Notes: generated from the letters alone by a model not told the origin. DNA of 64,000 nt from Glutamicibacter protophormiae (GCF_014647495.1 NZ_BMPH01000003.1:186001-250000); one strand, 5' to 3'; positions 17,628 to 27,108 are shown, counted from the stretch's first letter. Numbers and translations are program-made.

Positions 17628-19052
17628 CTAGCATTTTTGTTCCGCGGGGATCTGCAACATCTCCATCACGGTGCGGGCCAGCACGGGGGAGGCGCCATAG
17701 GTGGTGATGTCGGCCCCGGGAGCGGGCCAGCCGAAGTTCACCACCAGCACGCGGTGGCCAGCCTGGCGCAGCTGGGCGGCCAGTGTATGCACCGCATGGG
17801 TTTCCGACAGGGCCCGGGCCGCCAGCAGCACCTTCGCGCCGGGACGCAGATCTTCCGGTGCGGCCGTCGAAGCAACGCTGGACAACCCCCACGGTACGTG
17901 GCCCACGGCCATGTTGCTGTCGGTGTCCACCTGCACCAGCTGTACCTCGGCTGGATCCGAAATCCAACCGGCAACCTCGGCGGAGGTTTCAAAGGCCTGC
18001 GACCAGTCGCCGGTCACCAGCTCGCACGGTTCGCAAGCCCGGTCCTGCACCCGGTAGTGGGTGGCCAACGCGGTGTTGCGGGCCGCCGCATCGCGCAGGC
18101 GCTGCGGATCAAGGGTGCCTTCGCGCACTGCGTGGAGGATGGCGTTGACAACTTGTTCGTAGTCTTCGCGTTCCATGTCGGTGCCCAGGCACAGCAGGTC
18201 GGCGCCGGCGCGCAGCGCACGCACCGCTGCCACCGGGATTCCGGTTTCGGCGCTGGCACCGGCCATGTCCAGGGCATCGGTGACGATGACCCCGGTGAAA
18301 CCCAGCTCATCGCGCAGCAGGTCGCCAAGGATGGCGCTGGAGAAAGTGGCGGGATTTTCCGCATCCAGCGCCGGAACCATGATGTGGCTGGTCATGATGG
18401 CCGCGATGCCGGTCTGGATCGCCGCGGTGAATGGGGCCAGTTCGCGTTCGGCCAGGGTGAAGGGATCCACCGCGACGACCGGCAGCGACAGGTGCGAGTC
18501 CGTGGAGGTGTCGCCGTGCCCGGGGAAGTGCTTGGCGCAGGCGGCAACCATTTCCCCCTGCAGGCCCACGGTGAACGCTGCGGTGTGCATGGCCACCTTG
18601 CGCGGGCTGATCCCGAAGGAGCGCACCCCGATGACCGGATTCTGCGCATTGGTATTCACGTCCGCGTCCGGGGCCAAATTCAGGTTGAAGCCGTAGGAAC
18701 GCATTTCGCGGGCGATGGCCCGGGCACTGGCGCGGGTGAGCTGCGGGTCGTCCATTCGCCCCAGCACCGCGTTGCCCGGCTGGTTGGAGCCGTCGCGGTA
18801 GTGCAGCCGGGTGACGTCTCCGCCTTCCTCATCCAGTGCCAGAATGGCCCCGGGGGACGCCTGGCGGATCTGGCTCATGAGCGCGGCCAGCTGCCCGGTG
18901 TCCTGGATATTGCCGCCGTAGATGCACAGCGATCCGAGCCCGGCTTCGAGTTCTTCGGCAACCCATCCGGGGAGTGTGGTGCCGATGAACCCCGGCATGA
19001 GCACGGCGCGAGCCAGGGAACGCAGCGCCTGGTCGTCGTGGTGGTTTTCCAT
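17628..19052 (-). CDS. Glycoside hydrolase family 3 beta-N-acetylhexosaminidase
   Basis: A 474-residue GH3 enzyme. The NagZ signature with the catalytic His/Asp pair is present at about residues 174-187 (KHFPGHGDTSTDSH), and the region with the nucleophile reads VIVTDALDMAGA. LALDEEGGDVTRL is another family block. There is no signal peptide, so it acts in the cytoplasm on imported chitobiose, muropeptide-type or other GlcNAc oligosaccharides delivered by the ABC transporter encoded just upstream (4 nt gap). Together with NagB it forms a route from GlcNAc oligomers to fructose-6-phosphate; NagA is not in this window. Confidence 0.92.
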   Translation of the reverse strand: MENHHDDQALRSLARAVLMPGFIGTTLPGWVAEELEAGLGSLCIYGGNIQDTGQLAALMSQIRQASPGAILALDEEGGDVTRLHYRDGSNQPGNAVLGRMDDPQLTRASARAIAREMRSYGFNLNLAPDADVNTNAQNPVIGVRSFGISPRKVAMHTAAFTVGLQGEMVAACAKHFPGHGDTSTDSHLSLPVVAVDPFTLAERELAPFTAAIQTGIAAIMTSHIMVPALDAENPATFSSAILGDLLRDELGFTGVIVTDALDMAGASAETGIPVAAVRALRAGADLLCLGTDMEREDYEQVVNAILHAVREGTLDPQRLRDAAARNTALATHYRVQDRACEPCELVTGDWSQAFETSAEVAGWISDPAEVQLVQVDTDSNMAVGHVPWGLSSVASTAAPEDLRPGAKVLLAARALSETHAVHTLAAQLRQAGHRVLVVNFGWPAPGADITTYGASPVLARTVMEMLQIPAEQKC

Positions 19053-19056
19053 GGTG

Positions 19057-19893
19057 TTATCCCTTCACAGCGCCGCCGACCAGGCCGGAGGACATCCGGG
19101 ACTGGACCAGCAGGAAGAAAATGATGACGGGTACGGCAACCAGGGTGGAGGCCGCCATGACCATGCCCCAGTCGGTTTCACGGGTGGCCGAAGCCTGGAT
19201 GAATGAACGCAGCCACAGCGGCAGCGTCTTGGCCTGGTCTTCGGTCATGACCACCAGTGCCACGGTGAATTCGTTCCAGGCCTGCAGGAAGGCGTAGACG
19301 CCGGAGGCGACCAGGCCGGGGGCCAGCAACGGAAAAGTGATTCTCAGGAATGCCTTGGTGCGGGACAGGCCGTCCACCATGGCGGCTTCTTCCAGCTCCA
19401 CCGGCACGCCTGCCACGAAGCCGCGCAGCATCCAGATGGTGAACGGGACCACGGCCGCCGCATAGAGCACGGTCAGGCCCAGCACGGAGTTGAGCATGTT
19501 GACGCTGGACATCATCTTGTACTGCGCGATGAACATGCCTTCGGCCGGCAGCATCTGGATCAGCAACAGGGCCAGAATGAAGGACTTTCGGCCGCGGAAG
19601 CGGAAACGGCTGATGGCCAGCGCGCCGAGGAATGCCACGATCAGGCAGATGCCCACGGTAGCCAGGGTGACGGCCAGCGAGACGCCGAGCGCCTGGACGA
19701 ACGCGCCGTCGGAGAGCACCGCTGCGAAGTTGTCGAAGGAGCCGCCGACGGGAAGGAACTGCGGGGTGGTGGACTGCAGCGTGGTGTTCGGAAGCAGGGA
19801 GGAATTCAGCATCCAGTACACCGGGAAGGCCCAGATCAGGGCCGCCGCCAGGGCGATGGCCCCGGAGATGTAGGTGGTGATCTTCGTGCGCAT
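19057..19893 (-). CDS. ABC sugar transporter permease, MalG type
   Basis: A 278-residue inner-membrane permease with six predicted helices and the EAA loop as EAAMVDGLSRTKAFLRITFPLLAPG, which contacts the ATPase. It belongs to the carbohydrate uptake CUT1 group. The start ATG at 19893 shares one base with the stop of the MalF-type permease gene. The ATPase is not encoded in the operon; actinobacterial CUT1 systems commonly use a shared MsiK-type ATPase from elsewhere. The nearby hexosaminidase and NagB suggest GlcNAc or chitobiose as the cargo. Confidence 0.92.
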   Translation of the reverse strand: MRTKITTYISGAIALAAALIWAFPVYWMLNSSLLPNTTLQSTTPQFLPVGGSFDNFAAVLSDGAFVQALGVSLAVTLATVGICLIVAFLGALAISRFRFRGRKSFILALLLIQMLPAEGMFIAQYKMMSSVNMLNSVLGLTVLYAAAVVPFTIWMLRGFVAGVPVELEEAAMVDGLSRTKAFLRITFPLLAPGLVASGVYAFLQAWNEFTVALVVMTEDQAKTLPLWLRSFIQASATRETDWGMVMAASTLVAVPVIIFFLLVQSRMSSGLVGGAVKG

Positions 19894-20843
19894 CAGTGTT
19901 CTTCCTTCATCAGCGAGCGGACGTAGTACCAGCTGATCCCGACGGTGATCAGCAGCATCAGGATCGACACGGCACTGGCAATGCCGAAGGATCCCGAGCC
20001 GACGCCGGCCTGGTAGATGTAGGTGCCGAGCAGGTGGGTCTCATTGGCGACGCCGCCGGCATCCTGCAGCAGCTTGATCTGCGTAAAGACGCGCAGGTCC
20101 CAGATCAGCTGGAGCAGCATCACGATGGAGAGCACCGGGGCGATGACGGGAAGGATGATGTGGCGGGTGCGCTGCCAGCCGGTGGCCCCGTCCATGGCCG
20201 CCGCCTCCAGCATCTCCTCGGAGATCTGGGTCAGCCCGGCGAAGATGCTCAGCGCCACGAATGGCACCGAGGCCCAGACGACGATGACCAGCGCGGTGAT
20301 GAAGAAGGTCACGGGGTCGGCCAGCCAATTGTGTCCCTGGGCGTCCACTCCGAGCTTGACCAGCACCCAGTTCAGCAGGCCGCGGCGCCAGTCGACCAGC
20401 CAGACCCAGACGGTCATGGAGGCGACCACCGGCATGGCCCAGGCCAGCAGCAAGGCGATCTGCAGGATCAGGCGCACTGACTTGTGCACGCGCTTCATCA
20501 GCAGCGCCAGCAGGAAACCGAGCAGCACGGTGAAGGAGGCGGCGAGCAGGCAGAAGAGCAGGGAACGCCCGAGCACCACCCAGAAGTTCGCGTCGCTGAG
20601 CAACTCGACGTAGTTGGCGAATCCGACGAATTCGGGGGCCTGGCCGAACTGCTGCTTGAGGCCGAATTCCTGGAAGCTGGTGACCAGCTGCCAGCCCACG
20701 GGGTAGCCCAGGGCGAGCACGAGCAGCACGATCGTGGGAAGGATCAGCAGCCGGGCGCGGGAACGCGGCGGCTTGGACGGGCGCACGGCGTCGGGCCGGT
20801 CCCGGTCCTTCGCCGGGTTCGGCGTGGAGAGCTGGGTTGTCAT
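19893..20843 (-). CDS. ABC sugar transporter permease, MalF type
   Basis: A 316-residue permease with a cytoplasmic Pro/Arg-rich N-terminus (about residues 1-28), six or seven helices and the EAA loop LEAAAMDGATGWQRTRHIILPVIAP. It pairs with the MalG-type protein in a CUT1 importer. AAGGA lies 9 nt upstream of the ATG at 20843, supporting this start over a longer reading. The gene follows the solute-binding protein gene after a 103-nt gap that carries a strong hairpin. Confidence 0.92.
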   Translation of the reverse strand: MTTQLSTPNPAKDRDRPDAVRPSKPPRSRARLLILPTIVLLVLALGYPVGWQLVTSFQEFGLKQQFGQAPEFVGFANYVELLSDANFWVVLGRSLLFCLLAASFTVLLGFLLALLMKRVHKSVRLILQIALLLAWAMPVVASMTVWVWLVDWRRGLLNWVLVKLGVDAQGHNWLADPVTFFITALVIVVWASVPFVALSIFAGLTQISEEMLEAAAMDGATGWQRTRHIILPVIAPVLSIVMLLQLIWDLRVFTQIKLLQDAGGVANETHLLGTYIYQAGVGSGSFGIASAVSILMLLITVGISWYYVRSLMKEEH

Positions 20844-20895
20844 GACGGAGTTCCTTGCAAGGGTGGTGACGAAGTTCAGGTCGGTGGCGAGCCGA

Positions 20896-20923
20896 TGGCC
20901 GGAGCACGAGGGTGCTCCGGCCA
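20896..20923. promoter_or_regulatory. Hairpin between binding-protein and permease genes (attenuator or mRNA-stability element)
   Basis: Perfect 12-bp inverted repeat TGGCCGGAGCAC-GAGG-GTGCTCCGGCCA in the leftward operon between the solute-binding-protein stop and the first permease start. No run of T follows on the coding strand, so it probably protects the upstream mRNA 3' end or causes partial termination, giving more binding protein than permease. It shares its core with the hairpin at 5039-5069. Confidence 0.65.
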
Positions 20924-20946
20924 TCAGCGGGCCCGGTGGTGAACTC

Positions 20947-22311
20947 TTACTTCAGGTTCAGCATCGGGGTGATCTTGGCGTCGTATTCCTCAGCCAGCGC
21001 CTTCAGATCCGTTGCGGATTCGATCTTGCCGAAGAATTCTTCCAGCACGAGGTTGGTTTCCACAGCGGCCCAGCCCGGAGCGGCAGGGGTCAGCTTGGAG
21101 TTCTTCATGGCCTCGATGGTGGTGGTGGCGAACTGGTCGTCACCCAGCGAGGAGGAATACTTCAGGTTGGCTGGCCCCAGGCCGTTCTTGCCCAGCATGT
21201 TCTGGTATTCCTCGGAGAAGATGACGCGCATCAGTTCCTTGGCCAGTTCGGGGTTCTGGCTCTTGGCCGAGATGCCGATGTTCGAGCCGCCGGCGAGCAC
21301 CGGTGCCGGGTTGCCGTCGTTGCCCGGCAGGGCGAAGATGCCGAAGGTCTCGTCGTTCCATTCGCGCGCGTCCTTGCCGTCCACCTTGGTCAGGTCGCCA
21401 ATGGACCAGCGGGCCCAGTTCGGCGCCATGATGGTCGCGGCGGCCAGGGAGGTCTTGCCGGTCGGCTTGCCCGCTTCGTCCAGGATCTGGTCCGCGTCGT
21501 TGATGTACAGCCACGGGGTGACGTCCTTCGCGTCGGAAGGAGCCTTGGACGCGTTCTTGTACAGGTCCTGCAGCTGTTCCAGGCCCTTGAGGGTGTTCTC
21601 GTCGGCCAGGGTGGAGACCCACTGGTCGCCGTCCTTCTTGGCCAGGTCGCCGCCGTTGGCGAAGATCCAGGAGACGCCGTTGCGCCAATCCTGGCCGCCC
21701 AGGAAGAAGCCGGAGAAGTTCTTGATGTCGCGCGGGTTCTTCTCGGTGATGGTCTTCACCGCGGTGTTGAACTCATCCAGGGTCTTCGGGGTTTCCACGC
21801 CGGCTTCTTCCCAGAGGTCCTTGCGGTTGAACATGTAGCGCGAGCCGGCGTAGTACGGAAGGGTGAACTTCGCGCCGTCGACGCTGCCGGCCTCGACGAA
21901 GGACGGGATCAGGTCGGCGCCGCCGAGCTCTTCATACAGGTCGCTCAGGTCGAGGAACGCGCCGATGTTGGTGAAGGTCGGGGACTGGGTGTTGCCCATT
22001 TCCACGACGTCCGGGGTGTTGTTCGCATCCGGCAGCGCGGTGGTCATCTTGGTGACCAGGTCGCCCCAGCCCTGCTCCTCGATCTTCAAGGTCGCGCCGG
22101 TGTTCTCCTTGAAGGTGTCCTTCAGGTAGGTGCGCAGTTCGTCGGGGGTGTCGCCGCCGGCCAGCCAGAGGGTGATGGACTTGCCGGCGTTGGCCTCCTT
22201 GTCCAGCGGGGCGTCGGAGGACGGGGCCGGGGTGCCCGAACCGCCGGCGCAGGCGGTGAGGGCTACGGAAGCTGCCACGGTCGCGGCAAGAGACAGCAGT
22301 GTCTTCTTCAC
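20947..22311 (-). CDS. ABC transporter sugar-binding lipoprotein
   Basis: A 454-residue extracellular solute-binding protein of the carbohydrate group (family 1). The N-terminus is a lipoprotein signal peptide VKKTLLSLAATVAASVALTAC with the lipid-bearing cysteine at residue 21, then a Gly/Ser/Pro linker and the mature domain starting KSITLWLAGG. The GTG at 22311 has AAAGGA about 9 nt upstream; an in-frame ATG 17 codons earlier would spoil the signal peptide. It captures the sugar for the two permeases encoded downstream. The amino-sugar specificity is inferred from the operon. Confidence 0.92.
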   Translation of the reverse strand: MKKTLLSLAATVAASVALTACAGGSGTPAPSSDAPLDKEANAGKSITLWLAGGDTPDELRTYLKDTFKENTGATLKIEEQGWGDLVTKMTTALPDANNTPDVVEMGNTQSPTFTNIGAFLDLSDLYEELGGADLIPSFVEAGSVDGAKFTLPYYAGSRYMFNRKDLWEEAGVETPKTLDEFNTAVKTITEKNPRDIKNFSGFFLGGQDWRNGVSWIFANGGDLAKKDGDQWVSTLADENTLKGLEQLQDLYKNASKAPSDAKDVTPWLYINDADQILDEAGKPTGKTSLAAATIMAPNWARWSIGDLTKVDGKDAREWNDETFGIFALPGNDGNPAPVLAGGSNIGISAKSQNPELAKELMRVIFSEEYQNMLGKNGLGPANLKYSSSLGDDQFATTTIEAMKNSKLTPAAPGWAAVETNLVLEEFFGKIESATDLKALAEEYDAKITPMLNLK

Positions 22312-22391
22312 GTTGATGGTTCCTTTCGGGAATGCATGTTGCGAGTGATTTGGGTAGAGCATGTCGTGCAGAACTGGCGGGTGTCGATTGC

Positions 22392-23543
22392 TCAGGCCAC
22401 CCCCAGCTCGTTGAACAGCACGTTCACGGCCGCACCGCGGAGCACGATGTCGTCGGGGTTCCGAGAGAGCTGAACCGTGAAATTGGGGCGCTGCGAGGTG
22501 TTGGTCCGGGCGCTGATGGTCTCACGCACCGCGGCGAGCAGCTTGTCGTCGACATAGCGGGCCGGCCCGGCCAGCACCAGGTCCTGCACGTCGAGTACCG
22601 AGACAATGGGGGCCAGCACGATGCCCAGGCGTTCACCGGCCTGGGCCATGACCGAGCTGTGGTGGTCGGCTTCCGCTACGCCTTCCGGACGCTGGGCCAG
22701 CGCGCGGCGGATGGAAGGGATGGACGCCCAGGTTTCCACGCAGCCGTGTTTCCCGCAGACGCATTCAGGCCCCTGGTCGGTGCCCACGATGACGTGGCCG
22801 AGTTCCCCGGAGGCAGCATTCGCGCCGCGGACCCGGGTGCCGTTGACGATGGTTCCGCAGCCGACGCCGCGGCCGAGCTTGACCAGCATCATATGGGCGC
22901 TGCCGCTGCCGAAGGTGTGCTCGCCCATGACGGCGCCGTCGGCGTCGTTGACCACGTGGGTGGGGAGATTGAAATGTTCGCAGACCTGCTGGCGCAGGTC
23001 GAGGTCTGTCCATCCGAAGTTCGGTGCGGTGAGGATGCATCCGTCGTCGGTGACAATGCCCGGGGTTCCCACGCCGATGCCGATGATGCGTTCGGTGGCT
23101 GCCTGCACGGCGCGCGCGGTCAGCTCGATGACTTGGGCCGAGGCTGCCTCGCCCTTCTCATCGGTGGTTTCCAGCTCCACGCGGGTCAGCACGTTGCCGT
23201 TGAGGTCCATGACGGCGGCGCGCATCACGGCCGAGTCTGCGAGGTCGACGCCGATGATCTGCAGGCCCTGGCGGTTGATGTCCAGCAGGATGCTCGGCTT
23301 GCCCGGGCGGCTGGCGCTGGAGGTGCCGACTTCGATCACGTGGCCGCGGGAAATCAGTTCGACCACCAGATCCGAAATGGTCACGCGGGTCAGGCCGCTG
23401 GAACGGGAGAGGTCCGCGCGGCTCATCGGTCCCTGCGCATACAGGTGCTGCAACAGCAAGGCGAGGTTGAGCTCGCGTCCGTGCGACGGCAGTGAAGCGG
23501 TGCGCCGGGACATGGTGCTGCGGTTGCCTGTGGTCGAAGTCAT
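22392..23543 (-). CDS. ROK-family transcriptional regulator (NagC/XylR type) of the amino-sugar operon
   Basis: A 383-residue ROK repressor: N-terminal winged helix-turn-helix (PMSRADLSRSSGLTRVTISDLVVEL) and a sugar-kinase-like domain with the zinc motif CVCGKHGCVETW. It is the first gene of the leftward operon and lies 80 nt before the binding protein, with no further promoter seen, so it is probably cotranscribed and autoregulated. TAACTA lies 6 nt before the ATG, which suggests a leaderless mRNA, and a palindrome overlaps this promoter. A GlcNAc-derived sugar is the likely inducer. Confidence 0.9.
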   Translation of the reverse strand: MTSTTGNRSTMSRRTASLPSHGRELNLALLLQHLYAQGPMSRADLSRSSGLTRVTISDLVVELISRGHVIEVGTSSASRPGKPSILLDINRQGLQIIGVDLADSAVMRAAVMDLNGNVLTRVELETTDEKGEAASAQVIELTARAVQAATERIIGIGVGTPGIVTDDGCILTAPNFGWTDLDLRQQVCEHFNLPTHVVNDADGAVMGEHTFGSGSAHMMLVKLGRGVGCGTIVNGTRVRGANAASGELGHVIVGTDQGPECVCGKHGCVETWASIPSIRRALAQRPEGVAEADHHSSVMAQAGERLGIVLAPIVSVLDVQDLVLAGPARYVDDKLLAAVRETISARTNTSQRPNFTVQLSRNPDDIVLRGAAVNVLFNELGVA

Positions 23544-23546
23544 GAC

Positions 23547-23567
23547 TGTTAGTTAACTTTACTAACA
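23547..23567. promoter_or_regulatory. Operator of the ROK-regulated amino-sugar operon
   Basis: Perfect inverted repeat TGTTAGT (23547-23553) and ACTAACA (23561-23567) around TAACTTT, overlapping the presumed -10 (23550-23555, reverse strand) of the ROK gene. The AT-rich TTAGT/ACTAA form is like operators of known ROK repressors. It is the only such repeat in the operon, so it should govern all seven genes. Confidence 0.7.
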
Positions 23568-23797
23568 AACATTTGGTAAGTAGTTTTTCGCGGCAAAAGA
23601 TCGCCCAGCGCTCCGGAAAGTGGTGTCGATCACCAGATCAAGAACTGATAAAGGCTATTTGACCTGCTAAATCGCTGGAATATCGCGAATCCATTGAAGT
23701 CGATCACGGAAATCATAACTTTTGAATGCATGGATGATTATTCCGGCTCCCACCGTGGTGGGATCCGGTAGTCGAACGGTGGCACTATTAACGAACC

Positions 23798-24331
23798 ATG
23801 TCTTTGATTGATGAATTTCGCGTGACCTGCGACGGTCTGGTTATCGAACCGGCCGCGCCAGCCGACTTTGAGCGAGTCGGCGACATTACCGTTGACGCCT
23901 ACCTGGCGGCTGGGCACTTCGACGACCCCCAACACGAGTACATGCAGTTCGTCCGCAGGGTTGCGGACCGCGCGGCCAAGGCGGAGGTCTACGTTGCCCG
24001 TCGCGAGGGTGCGGTGATCGCCTCGATGACGCTGGTTCCCTTCGGCAGCGACTATGCCGACATCGCCCGCGCAGGCGAGCTGGAGATCCGCATGCTCAGC
24101 GTGGATCCCGCGGTGCAGCGTTCAGGTGCCGGGAAGGCCATGGTGCTCGCCGCAATTGAGCGTGCACGGCAGCTTCCGGGTGTGCACACGGTCTCGCTGA
24201 CCACCGGAGGAAACTGGACCGCAGCCCGGGCCCTCTATGAATCCCTGGGATTTGTGCACTGCCCGCAGCGCGACTGGTACGTGCCCAATACTGAGATCTT
24301 GCTGGTCGTTTACACCATGGATCTCGGTTAA
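23798..24331 (+). CDS. GNAT-family N-acetyltransferase
   Basis: A 177-residue acetyltransferase with the acetyl-CoA pyrophosphate loop as LSVDPAVQRSGAGKAMV (motif A) and the C-terminal ARALYESLGF (motif B). It transfers acetyl from acetyl-CoA to an amine, with unknown acceptor. TATTAA lies 6 nt before the ATG with no ribosome site, so it may be leaderless. It is divergent from the ROK operon and followed 47 nt later by a PBP gene. Confidence 0.88.
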   Translation: MSLIDEFRVTCDGLVIEPAAPADFERVGDITVDAYLAAGHFDDPQHEYMQFVRRVADRAAKAEVYVARREGAVIASMTLVPFGSDYADIARAGELEIRMLSVDPAVQRSGAGKAMVLAAIERARQLPGVHTVSLTTGGNWTAARALYESLGFVHCPQRDWYVPNTEILLVVYTMDLG

Positions 24332-24378
24332 CGGTCACGTCATTGTTGGTTCTCGGCGCCGGGTCATAGAATGGCGCC

Positions 24379-26289
24379 ATGAGTGCACTTCGCCGAAAAG
24401 TCATTGCCCTGTCAGTTGCGAGTCTTGTTGCAGGCACCCTGAGCGCCTGTAGTTCAGCCCCCGCAGACCCGGCTCCGTCGGCAGACGCACTGGCCGCCGC
24501 GCTGAACTCCGGAGACTTCTCCGGCATCGCATTCAGCAACTCTGATGCGGCCGCGGCCGCGGCAACGCTGGACACCGCTTTCGGCAAACTCGAGGACATC
24601 AAGCGCACCAGCACCGTCAGCTCGGTGGCCACCGACGAGCAGAAGCAGGACGGGGTCACCACCGCCACTGCTACCATCCAGACCGTCTGGGACGTGGATG
24701 CGACCGAGACGGATCTGAGCTACCAGACCCAGGCAATCTGGCAATACGACGCCGAGGGCAAGACCTGGCAGCTGCGCTTCGACCCGTCGATCCTTGCTCC
24801 GGACATGGCCGAAGGCGACTTCCTGGCGGCCAGCTTCGAAGCAGGCGTCCGGGGCAACATCACCGACGGGGAAGACAAGAATATCGTCACCGAACGCCCG
24901 GTGATCAATGTCGGCATCGACAAGACCCGCGCAACCAGCGACGAATGGGCATCCTCGGCAAAGGCGCTGGCCAAGCTCGTGAACATCGACGAAGACGCCT
25001 TCGTGGCCAAGGTCAAGGCCGCCGGCGAGAAAGCATGGGTGCAGGCAATCGTCCTGCGCGATGACGCAACCCGCGAGGTCACCGACGAGCAGATCGCCAA
25101 GATCCCGGGAGCCGTCGGCCAAGCCGACCAGATCCCGCTCGCGCCGACCCGCTCCTTTGCGCGGCCGCTGCTCGGCTCGGTCGGCGAAGCCACCGCGGAA
25201 ATCATCGAGAAGTCCGACGGCAAGATCCATGCAGGGGACCAGGTGGGCCTCTCCGGCTTGCAGGCAACCTACAACGACACCCTCTCGGGCACCTCAGGGG
25301 TAACCATCTCCCGCTACAACGCCGCGAAGGAAGCCCAGTCCGAGTTGTTCTCCAGCGACCCGGTGGACGGCAAGGACGTGCAGCTGACCCTGGACCAGGA
25401 CCTGCAGAAGGAAGCGGATGATCTACTGGAAGACGCCGAATCCAACTCGGCCATCGTGGTGATCCGCCCGTCCGACGGAGCGGTGCTTGCCGCATCCTCC
25501 GGTCCGGTGTCCTCAGGACTGAACACCTCGCTGCAGGGCAAATATGCCCCGGGTTCCTCTTTCAAGGTGGTCAGCGCCTTGGCAATGCTCCGTGACGGGG
25601 CGAGCGCCAGCACCAAATTCGACTGCAAGGCCACCACCGTGATTGACGGCAAGACCTTCAAGAACTTCGACGGCTACCCGGCATCGGCCCTGGGAAATAT
25701 CCCGCTGTCCGAGGCCATCGCCCAGTCCTGCAACACGGTTTTCGTCGACGAAGGCGAAAAGATCGGCGGCGCCAAGCTGGCCGAGGCCGCGGCGGCCCTG
25801 GGTCTGACCGGCGAGGACGGCACCGGAGTCGGCGCGGTCCTCGGCTCGGTGCCCACCGATTCCACCGGAACCGAACAGGCGGCGAACATGATCGGCCAGG
25901 GCGTGGTGGAAGCCTCGCCGCTGGGCATGGCAACTGTCGCAGCCTCCGTCCAAGCCAAACAAACCGTGTCGCCCAAGCTGGTGATCTCACCGGAACCCAA
26001 GGCGCCTGAAGCCGCGAAGTCCAAGCTCACCGAGGAGGAAGCCAGCGAGCTGGCCACGATGATGGCCGCCGTCGTCGACCATGGAACGCTCAAGGACCTG
26101 AAGGGCACCGGCACCGGGAAGATCATCGGCAAGAGCGGCACCGCCGAATACGACAGCGAGCGCAACGCCCACGCCTGGGCCATTGCCGCCCAGGGCGACA
26201 TCGCCATTGCCGCATTCGTCGAAGACGGCAACGGCGGAGCGCAGACCGCAGGCCCGCTGGTGAAGGACATGCTCAAGGCTGCACAGTAG
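24379..26289 (+). CDS. Class B penicillin-binding protein (lipoprotein), MecA-N type transpeptidase
   Basis: A 636-residue peptidoglycan transpeptidase. The signal peptide ends SLVAGTLSACSS with a lipobox cysteine, so it is membrane-anchored by lipid. Next is an NTF2-like MecA_N domain (about 30-145), the PBP dimerisation domain, then the transpeptidase domain with catalytic serine in PGSSFKV, SxN as SCN (QSCNTVFV) and KSG in GKSGTAEY. It crosslinks cell-wall peptides outside the membrane. The NTF2-like N-domain is the class seen in Gram-positive PBP3/PBP2a types, here of the actinobacterial PbpA group. A terminator follows directly. Confidence 0.93.
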   Translation: MSALRRKVIALSVASLVAGTLSACSSAPADPAPSADALAAALNSGDFSGIAFSNSDAAAAAATLDTAFGKLEDIKRTSTVSSVATDEQKQDGVTTATATIQTVWDVDATETDLSYQTQAIWQYDAEGKTWQLRFDPSILAPDMAEGDFLAASFEAGVRGNITDGEDKNIVTERPVINVGIDKTRATSDEWASSAKALAKLVNIDEDAFVAKVKAAGEKAWVQAIVLRDDATREVTDEQIAKIPGAVGQADQIPLAPTRSFARPLLGSVGEATAEIIEKSDGKIHAGDQVGLSGLQATYNDTLSGTSGVTISRYNAAKEAQSELFSSDPVDGKDVQLTLDQDLQKEADDLLEDAESNSAIVVIRPSDGAVLAASSGPVSSGLNTSLQGKYAPGSSFKVVSALAMLRDGASASTKFDCKATTVIDGKTFKNFDGYPASALGNIPLSEAIAQSCNTVFVDEGEKIGGAKLAEAAAALGLTGEDGTGVGAVLGSVPTDSTGTEQAANMIGQGVVEASPLGMATVAASVQAKQTVSPKLVISPEPKAPEAAKSKLTEEEASELATMMAAVVDHGTLKDLKGTGTGKIIGKSGTAEYDSERNAHAWAIAAQGDIAIAAFVEDGNGGAQTAGPLVKDMLKAAQ

Positions 26290-26303
26290 GCATCAGGTTC
26301 AGG

Positions 26304-26336
26304 CTGCCCTCCAGGAATTTCTGGAGGGCAGTTTCT
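26304..26336 (+). terminator. Intrinsic terminator after the PBP gene
   Basis: Perfect 11-bp stem CTGCCCTCCAG/CTGGAGGGCAG with loop GAATTT, followed by TTTCT. It lies between convergent genes and could act in both directions. Confidence 0.85.
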
Positions 26337-26345
26337 GATTGCGGT

Positions 26346-26936
26346 TTACGCCTCTTGGCAGTAGGCCCCGTACGCCTTGCGCGCCGCATCCGGGGCTTTC
26401 GCATCCAGGGTCAAGGCACAGTCCAGAACTCCCGAGTCGGGATCGATCCACGTCGAGAATTCCAGCTTGTACCGGTTTTCCGGCTCATTCTGGCATTGGA
26501 CGCTGAATTCATGGGTCAGCGGTGTCGCGGCGAGGTACACCAAATTGCCGGCAGATCGATCGGAATTGGCGAGCAGCGAATCAAATTCGCCGGCGCGGGG
26601 GAAGGGCAGTTCTTCGAGCCTGTCAGGAGAAACGGCATTCACTGCAGTGACAACTGCATCAAGGTTGTCCCATGCGGGCAGCGGGGTCCACGCGACGGAA
26701 GATGCAACTTCCTGATTGAGCACTGTTTTGCCCAGATCCTGATCGTAGAACCTGTCGACCCGGATGAATTGGGGTTTTCCTTCGGACTGCCCCGCACTCA
26801 CCACATACGGTCGATCGCAAGAAGTGGTGGGTGTTGGTGTCGGGATTTCCTCCCCTTGCGGCAGACCAGGGCTCGTACAGGAGACAAGTCCCAAGGACAG
26901 GCAAGCTGCCAACGCTGCGATGCGGCCTTGCTTCAT
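26346..26936 (-). CDS. Hypothetical lipoprotein
   Basis: A 196-residue protein with a lipoprotein signal peptide (AALAACLSLGLVSCTSPG, cysteine at about residue 20), a Pro/Thr-rich linker PTPTPTTSC, and a mature domain with four further cysteines (TSCDRPYV, VQCQNEPEN, LDCALTL, AYCQEA) that could form two disulfides. I do not recognise the family. AAGGAG lies 8 nt before the ATG at 26936. It is alone on this strand, convergent with the PBP gene. Confidence 0.8.
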   Translation of the reverse strand: MKQGRIAALAACLSLGLVSCTSPGLPQGEEIPTPTPTTSCDRPYVVSAGQSEGKPQFIRVDRFYDQDLGKTVLNQEVASSVAWTPLPAWDNLDAVVTAVNAVSPDRLEELPFPRAGEFDSLLANSDRSAGNLVYLAATPLTHEFSVQCQNEPENRYKLEFSTWIDPDSGVLDCALTLDAKAPDAARKAYGAYCQEA

Positions 26937-27108
26937 CTATTTACTCCTTGTCGGTCTACCGCTTGACTGCGGCTTTAGCCGCCGGTGAGTATGAATGATA
27001 ATTCAAGTCAGACCGCAGATATCCTTGTGCAGCCACGGACAGCTTCGGTTGCTTGCCAGTAGCCTATCTGTGCACCTTCGAACTGTACAACCGGCCAGGA
27101 ATACGGCG

